Of a stretch of 38,666 bases of DNA, positions 1 to 7,042 are shown in pieces. The notes beneath the pieces are model-generated. The model ran no database searches. It was not told where the DNA came from and was given only the letters and a program-made list of their open reading frames with translations. Origin of the DNA: Chloroflexota bacterium (GTDB taxonomy: Bacteria > Chloroflexota > Ktedonobacteria > Ktedonobacterales > Ktedonobacteraceae); the NCBI GenBank assembly GCA_902810755.1, contig CADDYT010000053.1, positions 1 through 38,666 of the forward strand. The letters run 5' to 3'. The position numbers and the translations under genes were made by a program. The stretch's first letter is position 1; the number at the start of each line of letters is the position of its first letter.

Positions 1-23
1 GGCAGGCCCCCGATGCCGCGGCG

Positions 24-124
24 GGCAGGCCACCCGCCAGGGGTGGCCCTACTATAGACGGCAGTTCCACCAGCGGCACGAGCCGCCCGTGGAGAGTAGG
101 GCCACCCCTGGCGGGTGGCCTGCC
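24..124. repeat. long perfect inverted repeat, 30-bp arms
   Basis: Arms at 24-53 and 95-124 are exact reverse complements (left arm starts GGCAGGCCACCCGCC) around a 41-nt loop. The element lies about 70 nt beyond the 3' end of the minus-strand hydrolase gene. No T-run follows the stem, so it is not a classical intrinsic terminator, although the stem could still slow polymerase or protect mRNA ends. Its size and symmetry suit a REP/MITE-type element, but no transposase is near. The symmetry is read directly; mobility is inferred. Confidence 0.8.
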
Positions 125-191
125 TGGCGCTGGCACGGGCTTCCGTTAACGCTTCTGGGGATCGGGCCTTGCGGGTACCCTGTTCTCGGTT

Positions 192-917
192 TCACCGCTC
201 GCTCATCCACGCCTCAATTGCGGCATTGACCGCTCCGGGCTGCTCCCTCATGACATAATGCCCTGCGTCAGGCACAATATAGAGCGTCGAACCCGGCAGG
301 CGATCATGCATATACTGGCTATATTTCACCGGCGTCAGGCGATCCTCAGCTCCGCAAATAATCAGCGCCGGTAAGTTAATCTCACCCAGGCGCGCCATCA
401 CATCAAACACGTTGCAGGCAGCAAGGTCGCGATAGAGCATACCGGGCTGCGCCGCCCCCCGCTCGCCATCAATCGTCGGCGGCAGCGTATTGACATTTGC
501 CGGGGCTACCGACAGCGCCGCCAGTTGTGCCCTGCCCTCCGGCGTCTCGTTCTTCGCCGCCTCCAGCAGCACCGGAAGCACGCGCAGCCTCGCCCCCGTG
601 CCGATCAACAGAATGCCGCCCAGTTCCTGCCCGTATTCCAGCGCCATCATCAACGCAATCGCCCCACCCAGCGAATGCCCGGCAATGACAGGCCGCTCAA
701 GTCCCAGCTCATCAAAGACAATATCATGCACGGCCCGCGCATAGTCCAGCACTGACACCTCCGTCCCCGGCGCGAACACATCCGCTCGCTGCCCATGCCC
801 CGGCAAATCAATCGCAAAGGCGCTGCCCGGTCGCTTCCCATTCAGCGCCTCAAGTTGCAAACGCCAGATGCGCCCGCTATCGCCTGACCCATGAATAAAG
901 ACAATGGGATTGTTCAC
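192..917 (-). CDS. alpha/beta hydrolase
   Basis: A cytosolic alpha/beta-hydrolase fold enzyme of about 241 residues. The oxyanion segment IHGSG is close to the N-terminus, the nucleophile elbow is GHSLGG, the acid lies in GAEDRLTP and the catalytic His in DAGHYV, so the Ser-Asp-His triad is complete. The substrate cannot be read; esterase, lactonase and haloperoxidase-like members share this pattern. I chose the GTG at 917 because AAAGGAG stands 8 nt upstream. A TTG at 974 would add 19 residues lacking any fold feature. The gene stands alone on the minus strand, downstream of the DUF4276 gene, with a long inverted repeat beyond its 3' end. Confidence 0.85.
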   Translation of the reverse strand: MNNPIVFIHGSGDSGRIWRLQLEALNGKRPGSAFAIDLPGHGQRADVFAPGTEVSVLDYARAVHDIVFDELGLERPVIAGHSLGGAIALMMALEYGQELGGILLIGTGARLRVLPVLLEAAKNETPEGRAQLAALSVAPANVNTLPPTIDGERGAAQPGMLYRDLAACNVFDVMARLGEINLPALIICGAEDRLTPVKYSQYMHDRLPGSTLYIVPDAGHYVMREQPGAVNAAIEAWMSER

Positions 918-1039
918 TGGCCAGTCTCCTTTCCATACTGCTCTGCACGCTGCTATGAATGATGTTCTGTGCAATGCTGATATGATACAACAGATTTCGG
1001 GAGGTCTCTAACGGCTTTCCGCCCTCTTGCTCATCTCAC

Positions 1040-1627
1040 TCAGGAGGCTAGCGTTGATAGCGCCAGTATACAGCGACGGAGGCTTTCGCATTCATTGGCC
1101 GCTATGTCTGGTCGCCAGCGGGTTTCTATAAACTCTCTGATGCGGCTGGTGTACAGCGGCCCAACTCTAGCACCGCTGCCCTGGCGCGGTACCAGTTCTT
1201 CACGAATACTTTTGTTCCGACTGGTGCGGGCTATGCTGATTAATGTTTCTTTTGGATTGTGGTCTAATTCTATCTGGTGCTGTACCTTTGAGGGAGCAAC
1301 GGCGAGAAAATTTGCTATTTGTTCTCTATCTGCCATCAGCCATGCCTCAATGGCTCGCACTACAATGCGGAAGCGCATTCCCTCTGCTGGATCAGGAAGC
1401 CATACTTCAATGGCCTTTAAAGCGCATTCATAATCTGTATCCAGGTCTACTAACGCAAACCAGGGCGCGAAGCGCGCTGCTTTATTGTAGTTGGGCAGGT
1501 GTTGTAGCAAGTGAGTCTTTCCTTGGTTCCCATACACTCTCCCGGCTTCTAAGCCAGCAAACTTTAGCAGGCGTTTAGCTACAAACTCGTCAGTAGGTCC
1601 TTCTACAAGAATATTCACCGGCATCAT
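1040..1627 (-). CDS. DUF4276-like, TOPRIM-type predicted nuclease/effector
   Basis: A protein of about 195 residues. Near the N-terminus it carries ILVEGPTDEF, resembling the TOPRIM glutamate motif (E9), then FALVDLDTD (D61, D63, D65), like the TOPRIM DxD motif, then AIEAWLMAD, which I recognise from DUF4276 proteins. TOPRIM folds bind metal and act on DNA or RNA in OLD nucleases and in AriB of PARIS. The role here is inferred as effector of the ATPase encoded 34 nt upstream. I chose the ATG at 1627 (another lies at 1624); an upstream start at 1744 would run inside the ATPase gene and add unrelated residues. A purine-rich AGAGAGAG lies upstream. The block looks more AT-rich than the core genes. 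Confidence 0.7.
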   Translation of the reverse strand: MMPVNILVEGPTDEFVAKRLLKFAGLEAGRVYGNQGKTHLLQHLPNYNKAARFAPWFALVDLDTDYECALKAIEVWLPDPAEGMRFRIVVRAIEAWLMADREQIANFLAVAPSKVQHQIELDHNPKETLISIARTSRNKSIREELVPRQGSGARVGPLYTSRIREFIETRWRPDIAANECESLRRCILALSTLAS

Positions 1628-1661
1628 TGTTAATCTACACTTACTCTCTCTACAAGGTTCA

Positions 1662-2804
1662 TTATTTGCCAAACAGGGAAAGCTGTTCTGCTCCAGGGGG
1701 GCGTGTGTGTGGTAGAACTGCATCGACAAGGGGAAGTCCGGCATCTAAAAGCTGTTTGATCTCTGTATTGTCCCTACTCACTTCAACGGTAGTTCCGTCA
1801 CGAGTAGGACGCAGGAGGAGAACTTCGTCCGGTGCTATACCTTCATCTTTGAGGAGATCACTGCTGTGGGTGCTGACCAGAATCTGGCGTGCCTGTTTTT
1901 TCTGCGATCTTTGTATGGAGGCCATCATCTCCGGTATACGGCTGACTACCTCGGCATGTAGAGAAAGTTCTGGTTCTTCCAGGATTAAGGGGCCTGTGCC
2001 ATCAAGCAGTGCCCAGAGCAGTCCCATAAGCCGTAGTGTTCCATCGGAGAAATCGGCCTCGGTTTGCCATGCCCCTTTACTACGCCAGTGGTCATATTTT
2101 GCACGTAAATGGGGGATGCCGCGTTCATCTTTGTACTGTGTAAGCTCCTGGAGTTGAGGCACCGCAACACGGAGAGCATTCTGAATACGGCGCAAACGCG
2201 ATTCCTGAGTTCTTCTAGGTACGCTGGCGATTTGCTCAAGGAAATCACCGCCATAAGGATCAAGTTTGCGACCGACCGAGCGTTCCGGGTCGCGAATGAG
2301 TTGTGGCACGATATGGTAGTAACTAACAGTGTTGAAGAACTCCGCAATTTCACGAAATTCACGATTAGAATTGATCTGCTCTAGATGCGTCTGGCGTAAT
2401 AACTCTCTATCGTTGTTGTCCTGCTGGTTGGGACGTTCCAGGAGAAGTTTGCCAGATTTCCAGACCTTTTCCTCTTTCAGAAGTGGCCGCGAATTGTTAT
2501 CCTGGATAATTCCAATACGGTAGCGCCAGGAGACGTTGTCGCCATTCTCAATGGAAACGTCGATGATAATTTCGGGGTAACGACGAGCGGCTAAGCTGCG
2601 TAGGCGTGAAACACCTCCACGATCAGAAACGGCTTTTTCCAGTCCTCCTCCGACACGGGTGAGATCGTGTAGGAAGCGAAAAGCATCCAGCAGATTGGAC
2701 TTGCCCGAAGCGTTTGGTCCTACCAGAAACATACGCTGCTGGAGTTGAACATCGACGCGGGTAAAGTTGCGCCAGTTTTCAAGATATATTTTTGTGAATC
2801 TCAT
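1662..2804 (-). CDS. AAA family (AAA_21/RecF-like) ATPase
   Basis: A 380-residue ABC/SMC-type ATPase. Visible motifs are Walker A GPNASGKS (29-36), an ABC-like signature FSDGT (252-256), Walker B LILEEPELSLH (from 273) and the switch His in STHSSD (311-316). The N-terminus, MRFTKIYLENWRNF, is typical of RecF/OLD-like ATPases. The middle (about 100-240) is charged and probably helical. These proteins act as sensors or clamps and usually work with a nuclease; here the partner would be the TOPRIM-like gene just downstream. The start ATG has AGGA about 8 nt upstream. A minus-strand TATAAT (2854-2859) gives a leader of roughly 45 nt. Solitary RecF-like ATPases also exist, so the defence role is inferred. 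Confidence 0.85.
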   Translation of the reverse strand: MRFTKIYLENWRNFTRVDVQLQQRMFLVGPNASGKSNLLDAFRFLHDLTRVGGGLEKAVSDRGGVSRLRSLAARRYPEIIIDVSIENGDNVSWRYRIGIIQDNNSRPLLKEEKVWKSGKLLLERPNQQDNNDRELLRQTHLEQINSNREFREIAEFFNTVSYYHIVPQLIRDPERSVGRKLDPYGGDFLEQIASVPRRTQESRLRRIQNALRVAVPQLQELTQYKDERGIPHLRAKYDHWRSKGAWQTEADFSDGTLRLMGLLWALLDGTGPLILEEPELSLHAEVVSRIPEMMASIQRSQKKQARQILVSTHSSDLLKDEGIAPDEVLLLRPTRDGTTVEVSRDNTEIKQLLDAGLPLVDAVLPHTRPPGAEQLSLFGK

Positions 2805-2853
2805 GTAGTAATTCCTGCACAGATGCCGCCTCGCAGCCCGTTATCATGCCCTG

Positions 2854-2859
2854 ATTATA
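2854..2859 (-). promoter_or_regulatory. candidate -10 box for the ATPase/DUF4276 pair
   Basis: The minus strand reads TATAAT here, a perfect -10 consensus, about 50 nt upstream of the ATPase ATG. The -35 region is poor (TTACGA-like). This would give the two defence-like genes one shared promoter, consistent with their 34-nt spacing. Confidence 0.45.
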
Positions 2860-2999
2860 TCACTATTGTCTACTGTCGTAATATTTTCTCTTGCATGGAG
2901 TTAAACTTGCCTGTTTCCTGCTTTTGCAGGAGCCGGGGATGATGTATACTACTGTAGGGCTACAGACTACAACACAAAAGCGAGGGCTTCGTAATAATT

Positions 3000-3428
3000 G
3001 TGAGACATCGTTCAGGTGCTACAGAGAGCAATGGAGCTACTGAGGGGAGCAAGAGAGTCAAAGATGGGCGGCAGGGCCTGGGGCGCATGGGCGAGCGCGT
3101 GGCGGCAGGGGCGCTGGTGAAACGGGGATACCAGGTGCTGGAACACAACTTTCGCTGTCGCTATGGCGAGATCGATATTGTTGCGGAAGAGGGGGCAGAC
3201 CTGGTGTTTGTGGAGGTGAAGACCCGGCGCGGGCAGTCCTATGGGCCGCCGGAGGAGGCGGTGACCCCGCGCAAGGCCCGCAAGCTGGCGGAGGTCGCCT
3301 CCTGCTATCTCGACCAGCACGCCTGCTCCGAACGCTCATGGAGAATCGATGTCGTCGCCATACAATTGAGCAGCGATGGTAAAATGCAGGAGATACGTAT
3401 TTATCCGCATGCAATTGCTGAAAATTGA
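3000..3428 (+). CDS. yraN: YraN/UPF0102 family endonuclease-like protein
   Basis: A protein of 142 residues matching UPF0102. The core runs from GRMGERVAAGALVKRGY through FRCRYGEIDIVAEEG to VFVEVKTRR. The GEID and EVKTR segments are the restriction-endonuclease-like active-site signature (D and ExK). The family is widespread; its cellular role is poorly defined, with links to DNA processing. The start is a GTG at 3000 with GAGGG about 11 nt upstream; the first 25 residues are polar and variable, so an ATG at 3087 remains possible but would cut conserved sequence. The next gene begins 57 nt downstream on the same strand. Confidence 0.9.
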   Translation: MRHRSGATESNGATEGSKRVKDGRQGLGRMGERVAAGALVKRGYQVLEHNFRCRYGEIDIVAEEGADLVFVEVKTRRGQSYGPPEEAVTPRKARKLAEVASCYLDQHACSERSWRIDVVAIQLSSDGKMQEIRIYPHAIAEN

Positions 3429-3485
3429 GAGCAGAGAAAGAAATACACGATCCAGTGCTGAGACTGGAGAGGGAGATGGGAGATT

Positions 3486-4031
3486 ATGGCCGATTTTGTA
3501 GAGTCCGCGAAGAGCTTTGTGAGCGCGGCAGTCAGCCGCACCAGCTGGGAAGCTCAGAAACAGATGCGCGTGCGCAGCAAGCAGAGCGAAATTGATAAGC
3601 TCTTGCAGCAGCGACTGCAATTAACGAACGATCTGACGCAGGTGGCGATGAGCCTCTACGTGCAGGGCGCCCTGCATGACCCTCAGCTGAGTCGCCTGTG
3701 CGCCAGTATTCTGGAACTGGACAACGACATTAAGAAGCACGAAACGCAGTTGCAGGAGATCAAGAGCGAAACCTACCCGGCGGAGCAGTTCGCCCCCGCG
3801 CCCACCACCAACTACGCGCCGCCGCCCTTCAACCAGCCACCGGCTTCGCCACCGCCATCTGCAGGTGGCCCCGGCCCCGCGCCGACTGCCAGGCCAAATC
3901 AGCCGCCCAGACCCGGCCCGCAGGCCACCGGCTCAGGCGCTGGCAACCAGATCACCACCTGCCCCAACTGCGGCAACCCCGTGCGCCCCGGCGCCCTCTA
4001 CTGCCGCAGCTGCGGCGCAAAGATGCGATAA
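3486..4031 (+). CDS. coiled-coil, proline-rich, zinc-ribbon protein
   Basis: A protein of 181 residues in three parts: a charged helical region likely to form a coiled coil (about 1-100), a Pro/Ala-rich linker (about 100-150), and a C-terminal zinc ribbon with CPNCGN and CRSCGAK, that is two CxxC pairs. Such zinc-ribbon proteins are common in Chloroflexota and are generally uncharacterised; the ribbon suggests protein or nucleic-acid binding. No signal peptide or membrane segment is seen. The ATG has GGGAG just upstream. A 31-bp inverted repeat follows the stop and separates this gene from the convergent small genes. Confidence 0.8.
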   Translation: MADFVESAKSFVSAAVSRTSWEAQKQMRVRSKQSEIDKLLQQRLQLTNDLTQVAMSLYVQGALHDPQLSRLCASILELDNDIKKHETQLQEIKSETYPAEQFAPAPTTNYAPPPFNQPPASPPPSAGGPGPAPTARPNQPPRPGPQATGSGAGNQITTCPNCGNPVRPGALYCRSCGAKMR

Positions 4032-4055
4032 ACGAAGCGAAGAACGGCATCCCGG

Positions 4056-4152
4056 AGGCGCCGATGGAGCGCGCCCCGCCAATTCATTGGCTTGATCGGC
4101 CTCGGCAGCCACATTTACCGGTGAATTGGCGGGGCGCGCTCCATCGGCGCCT
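4056..4152. repeat. long perfect inverted repeat, 31-bp arms
   Basis: Arms at 4056-4086 and 4122-4152 are exact reverse complements (left arm starts AGGCGCCGATGGAGCG) around a 35-nt loop. The element sits between convergent genes, 24 nt after one stop and 43 nt before the other, so it may end transcription from both sides. There is no flanking T-run. It has the same build as the repeat at 24-124 but unrelated sequence. Confidence 0.85.
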
Positions 4153-4195
4153 ACGCAATGGCATGATTACCGGTTTTGATTGTCAATGTTCATCT

Positions 4196-4456
4196 TCAGG
4201 GGAGCTTTCGTAGCACATGAACATGGGGATCATCACAGTGGAGCCAGTAATCGGGATTGTCAAGGTCTTTGCTGGCCTCAATGCGCTGCGTGAGGACTTC
4301 ATTGACATAATCGAGCAGTTGCGAGCAGGTGCGGGTATCTCTGCCCAGGCGTTGCAGATGCGCCTTCAGGTGCCGTTGATAGGTGGCATCATCGACGCGC
4401 ACCAGCAGCGTCTCCGATTCGAAGGTCCACATGCCGTAGAGATCAACTTTGCTCAC
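4196..4456 (-). CDS. small hypothetical protein (86 aa)
   Basis: I do not recognise this family. The 86-residue product is soluble and acidic-to-neutral, starting MSKVDLYGMWTFE, with a predicted beta-like N-terminal segment (ETLLVRVDDATYQRHL), a helical middle containing CSQLLDYVNEVL, and a His-rich C-terminus (WLHCDDPHVHVL). It overlaps the 3' end of the upstream 79-residue gene by 14 nt, which suggests translational coupling and a joint function. Its 3' end faces the zinc-ribbon gene across a 31-bp inverted repeat. Compact size and overlap resemble toxin-antitoxin or paired-subunit arrangements, but no known toxin motif is visible. Confidence 0.7.
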   Translation of the reverse strand: MSKVDLYGMWTFESETLLVRVDDATYQRHLKAHLQRLGRDTRTCSQLLDYVNEVLTQRIEASKDLDNPDYWLHCDDPHVHVLRKLP

Positions 4457-4682
4457 TGCTTTGTTCCTTCGTTTCCGGCGGGCGTGCCAGCAGACGGGCC
4501 GCTTCCTGCTCGCCCACTATTTCCTGTAACGCGCTCTGGAAGCGTCCGATGGCTTCCATACGCGCGGTAATAAACTGGTGGCGGGCCACTGCCGCCAGCC
4601 CGCTTAACCCTTGTTGCGCCGCTTCATACTCCAGATCAATTTGCCGTAACAGTCGCGCCACCTCGCCTGTGTTTTCGTCCAT
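4443..4682 (-). CDS. small helical hypothetical protein (79 aa)
   Basis: A 79-residue, probably all-helical protein with no cysteines, rich in Ala, Glu and Gln, ending in a charged tail (ETKEQSSEQS). The family is not recognised. It is the first gene of a two-gene unit; its end overlaps the 86-residue gene by 14 nt. The ATG is preceded on the minus strand by GGAGG and GAGGGAG. Upstream lies a 176-nt region shared with the divergent HTH-GNAT gene, holding two octamer arrays that could control both directions. Confidence 0.7.
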   Translation of the reverse strand: MDENTGEVARLLRQIDLEYEAAQQGLSGLAAVARHQFITARMEAIGRFQSALQEIVGEQEAARLLARPPETKEQSSEQS

Positions 4683-4701
4683 CTCCCTCGGCCTCCTTTT
4701 T

Positions 4702-4737
4702 CAAGTATACAAGATTTCAAGAATACAAGAGTATAAT
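4702..4737 (+). promoter_or_regulatory. array 1: four CAAG motifs at 8-bp spacing, then TATAAT
   Basis: CAAG begins at 4702, 4710, 4718 and 4726, exactly 8 bp apart, and TATAAT follows at 4732-4737. On the minus strand the same bases contain TATACT twice (4704-4709 and 4730-4735), so promoters may overlap in both directions. Regular short direct repeats over a promoter are typical of cooperative repressor binding. Which protein binds is not known; the HTH-GNAT product and the small paired proteins are candidates. Confidence 0.6.
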
Positions 4738-4767
4738 TCAATTATAGCGCGGGGCGTTCCTTTTTGT

Positions 4768-4808
4768 CAAGCTGTTAAGGGTACAAGATACCAGGAATAT
4801 GGTATAAT
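4768..4808 (+). promoter_or_regulatory. array 2: degenerate CAAG octamers and TATAAT
   Basis: CAAG, TAAG, CAAG and CAGG begin at 4768, 4776, 4784 and 4792, again 8 bp apart, with TATAAT at 4803-4808. The part from 4777 aligns with array 1 (TACAAGAT, then CA(A/G)GAATA, then TATAAT), so the two look like duplicated operator-promoters. A start site near 4815 would give the HTH-GNAT gene a leader of about 45 nt. Confidence 0.6.
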
Positions 4809-4858
4809 CAGCTTGAACATGCTCAAAGTAAGCGATACCTGGTGAAGGAAAACACTGT

Positions 4859-5707
4859 ATGCCCAGAAGAGGAAAAGTATCGAAGGCCCCGGAAGGATAC
4901 TATACCGCAAAAGATGCTATTAAACGATTGAATATGCCGCCCACAACTTTTCATCATTATGTACGCCTTGGCAAAATTAAAAAGAAAGTTCCCTACGGGC
5001 GTAAGGAAGGATTTTATGAAAAAGCGTATATCGATAAGATGGCCGAGGCGAGCCAACTTTATGCTATTGAATATGCAGAAGGCCCTGCGGTGTTCAGTGT
5101 TGCAAGCGTGGAAGATGTTCCTGGCATTTATGATGTGATTACGAGTTTATGGGGGACATTGAATGCACCTGCTAATGAAACCCGCTTGAGCTGGTATCAA
5201 GTCAATCCCGAAATCGACTATGTTGTAAAGCGAGAAGGGGTTGTTGTCGGCTTTGTGAACATCAGACCCCTCACTCATGACGCCATTGAACGGCTTATGG
5301 CGGGAGAGACACAACCAGAGGACTTGAAACCTGAGGATATTCTTCCCTTTACGCCGGGAGTGCCGCTCGAATGTGAGGTTGGAGCCGCTGTGAGAGCAGG
5401 TATTCATCATCCAAAAAAATATGGGATGCGCCTGATTGCCGGAGCCATTGAAACGTTCAAGAATTTTGCCCGCAGGGGCATTATCATCAACCGTTTGTAT
5501 GCGCAAAGCTCAACACCAGACGGGATACGACTTTGCCGCAAGCTTGGTTTTGAAGAAATCACATCGCCACCCTATAAGATGCCCCGGCAATTTATGCTCA
5601 ATATTGAGACATCAAACTCCCCGTTCGTTCGAGAATATCGCGAGCTACTCAGGCAATACAGGGCGACCAATCTTGATAAGAAAGCTGGCGCAAAGCTAGA
5701 ATTGTAG
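4859..5707 (+). CDS. HTH (MerR/excisionase-like) plus GNAT-like fusion protein
   Basis: A 282-residue protein. Residues 13-60 hold a helix-turn-helix of the MerR/excisionase type (YYTAKDAIKRLNMPPTTFHHY followed by a wing-like basic segment). Residues about 75-235 look like an N-acetyltransferase (GNAT) fold, with VVGFVNIRPL as a central strand and RLCRKLGFEEI near the end, as in acetyltransferases. It may be a DNA-binding regulator with a sensory or catalytic acetyl-CoA domain. GAAGGA lies 9 nt before the ATG, and two octamer arrays precede it, so autoregulation is plausible. The region is visibly AT-richer than the core genes, which suggests transfer. The next open frame begins 26 nt downstream. 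Confidence 0.75.
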   Translation: MPRRGKVSKAPEGYYTAKDAIKRLNMPPTTFHHYVRLGKIKKKVPYGRKEGFYEKAYIDKMAEASQLYAIEYAEGPAVFSVASVEDVPGIYDVITSLWGTLNAPANETRLSWYQVNPEIDYVVKREGVVVGFVNIRPLTHDAIERLMAGETQPEDLKPEDILPFTPGVPLECEVGAAVRAGIHHPKKYGMRLIAGAIETFKNFARRGIIINRLYAQSSTPDGIRLCRKLGFEEITSPPYKMPRQFMLNIETSNSPFVREYRELLRQYRATNLDKKAGAKLEL

Positions 5708-5733
5708 GCGATAGCAGAAAGAGGAGTGCAGCA

Positions 5734-5847
5734 ATGGCAACGATTCAGTTCGGGTGGACACTTCCGGCGGGATCACGCAATAACCAGGCGCGTGATGACT
5801 TTCTTGCAACCCTCAAAACCGGTTTCGAGATCATCAACAACCCATGA
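5734..5847 (+). pseudogene. truncated LLM-class flavin oxidoreductase (N-terminal remnant)
   Basis: An open frame of 37 codons, beginning MATIQFGWTLPAG with GAGGAG upstream, matches the N-terminus of luciferase-like (F420/FMN) monooxygenases, normally about 300 residues or more. It ends after FEIINNP at a TGA that overlaps the cutA ATG as ATGA. The remaining domain is absent downstream, so the gene has been deleted down to its first exon-like stub. The stub keeps a good start and could still act as a leader peptide coupling translation into cutA. Family assignment is from memory of the conserved N-terminus. Confidence 0.6.
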
Positions 5848-6167
5848 CCGACTACATTCAAGTCTCGACAGCCATAGACTCCGAAGAGGGGGCGCAAAAG
5901 ATCGCGGAGACGCTCGTCTCGGCGCGGTTAGCAGCCTGCGTCCATGTGGTCGGCCCGATCAAGAGTACATACTGGTGGCAGGGCCAGATAGAGCGGGCGC
6001 AGGAGTGGGTGTGTATCGCGAAGACGCGGCAGGCTTTATATCAAGAGGTCGAGCAGGCGATTCGGGCCATTCACCCCTACGAGGAGCCGGAGATTATTGC
6101 TACTCCCATTCTGATGGGTAGCAAGGGCTATCTCGCTTGGATTGCGGGTGAGACGAAGAAGCAGTGA
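5844..6167 (+). CDS. cutA: CutA1 divalent-ion tolerance protein
   Basis: A 107-residue, full-length CutA1. Conserved features are the RLAACVHVVGPIKSTYWW segment, EWVCIAKT, and the HPYEEPEIIATPI motif near the C-terminus. CutA1 forms a very stable cytosolic trimer with a ferredoxin-like fold and is linked to copper and other divalent ion tolerance; its exact role is debated. Translation probably couples to the preceding 37-codon stub through the ATGA overlap, because no strong ribosome site directly precedes this ATG. It points toward the convergent vapC gene. Confidence 0.92.
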   Translation: MTDYIQVSTAIDSEEGAQKIAETLVSARLAACVHVVGPIKSTYWWQGQIERAQEWVCIAKTRQALYQEVEQAIRAIHPYEEPEIIATPILMGSKGYLAWIAGETKKQ

Positions 6168-6214
6168 GAGAGGTGTACATAGAACTCTTATTGAAGCGTT
6201 GAAAGATGATGCAA

Positions 6215-6682
6215 TCAAGGATACTCATCAGGATTCTGGATGCCAAGTCCCTCTTGTCTGGCAATAGCAAGTAGATTGAGATCAGCGCACATAAAGATGG
6301 GGACTGGAACCTGATGGGCTAACGCTCGTTCGCGTAGCCCGAGGGCGCTGGCAAGTTGTACGGCATCATATGCTCGAAGTCGATACGAGCGGCAGAGATT
6401 ACCTGCTGCTGTGTAGACGGCGGCGGTGACACGCCAGAGATCATAGTCATTGCGTACATCACGTCTAAACCTTGTGATCAGTCGGTCTCGTTCGGCATCG
6501 GCAATTCCTTGCTCGCGGGCTTTCCTGCAGATGGCAGCAACTACTTCTACCAACGCTACTTGAGAGAGAAAGAGAGCGTGACCTTGATCTGGATTACATA
6601 ATGCTGCGATAGAAGCATGTCCCAGTTCTCCCGAAGCATATCGTTTGACGATAGCTGAGGTGTCAAAAAAGTAGGTAGCCAT
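6215..6682 (-). CDS. vapC: VapC-type PIN-domain toxin
   Basis: A 155-residue PIN-domain ribonuclease. The acidic active-site residues are visible in FFDTSAIVKRY (first Asp), VALVEVVAAI (Glu), RAYDAVQLASAL (Asp) and FMCADLNLLAIA (Asp). VapC toxins cut tRNA or rRNA and are held inactive by VapB. The ATG overlaps the antitoxin stop by one base (TAATG), so translation is coupled, as usual for vapBC. Length is slightly above the common 130-140 residues, which fits the PIN subgroup with an YDAVQLA motif. Its 3' end is 48 nt from that of cutA. Confidence 0.9.
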   Translation of the reverse strand: MATYFFDTSAIVKRYASGELGHASIAALCNPDQGHALFLSQVALVEVVAAICRKAREQGIADAERDRLITRFRRDVRNDYDLWRVTAAVYTAAGNLCRSYRLRAYDAVQLASALGLRERALAHQVPVPIFMCADLNLLAIARQEGLGIQNPDEYP

Positions 6683-6996
6683 TAATATGGCCCTCGATCT
6701 TCAATCACCATCTCAGACATCGGTTTTCCTCCGGCGTTGGCAAACACCTGACCAAGTCGCTCGCGTTCTGCTTGCTCCTGGGGAGTCTCAGGCTGTCGTG
6801 TAGGAATATCCTCAATCAGACCTTCTTCGTAGAGTATTTCCTCGAATGCGCGAGAAGAGAGATAGGATTTTGGAAATGGAAGTTGTTGAATCAATTCATG
6901 GAGCAGAATTTCAGGAGATTTTCCTACCTGCCTTGCTGCCGCTTTGAGCCTTGCATATTCCTGTTCGGTCAATTTTACTGTCATTTCGTGTGCCAT
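6682..6996 (-). CDS. vapB: VapB-type antitoxin
   Basis: A 104-residue protein directly upstream of vapC. The N-terminal 45 residues (MTVKLTEQEYARLKAAARQ and GKSPEILLHELI) look like a ribbon-helix-helix DNA-binding domain with a beta strand followed by two helices. The C-terminal half is acidic and probably disordered (ETPQEQAERERLGQVF), the usual toxin-wrapping arm. The product would bind VapC and repress the shared promoter. An extended -10 box lies about 50 nt upstream. Confidence 0.8.
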   Translation of the reverse strand: MAHEMTVKLTEQEYARLKAAARQVGKSPEILLHELIQQLPFPKSYLSSRAFEEILYEEGLIEDIPTRQPETPQEQAERERLGQVFANAGGKPMSEMVIEDRGPY

Positions 6997-7042
6997 AGAA
7001 CCCCCTTTATAAGAGCAGTCAGGCTACTTGATATTTTCTTAA

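Noticed and set aside
4702..4808. CAAG octamer arrays as a CRISPR or tandem repeat array
   Set aside because: The units are 8 bp without spacers of CRISPR length, and no cas gene is near; operator arrays fit better.
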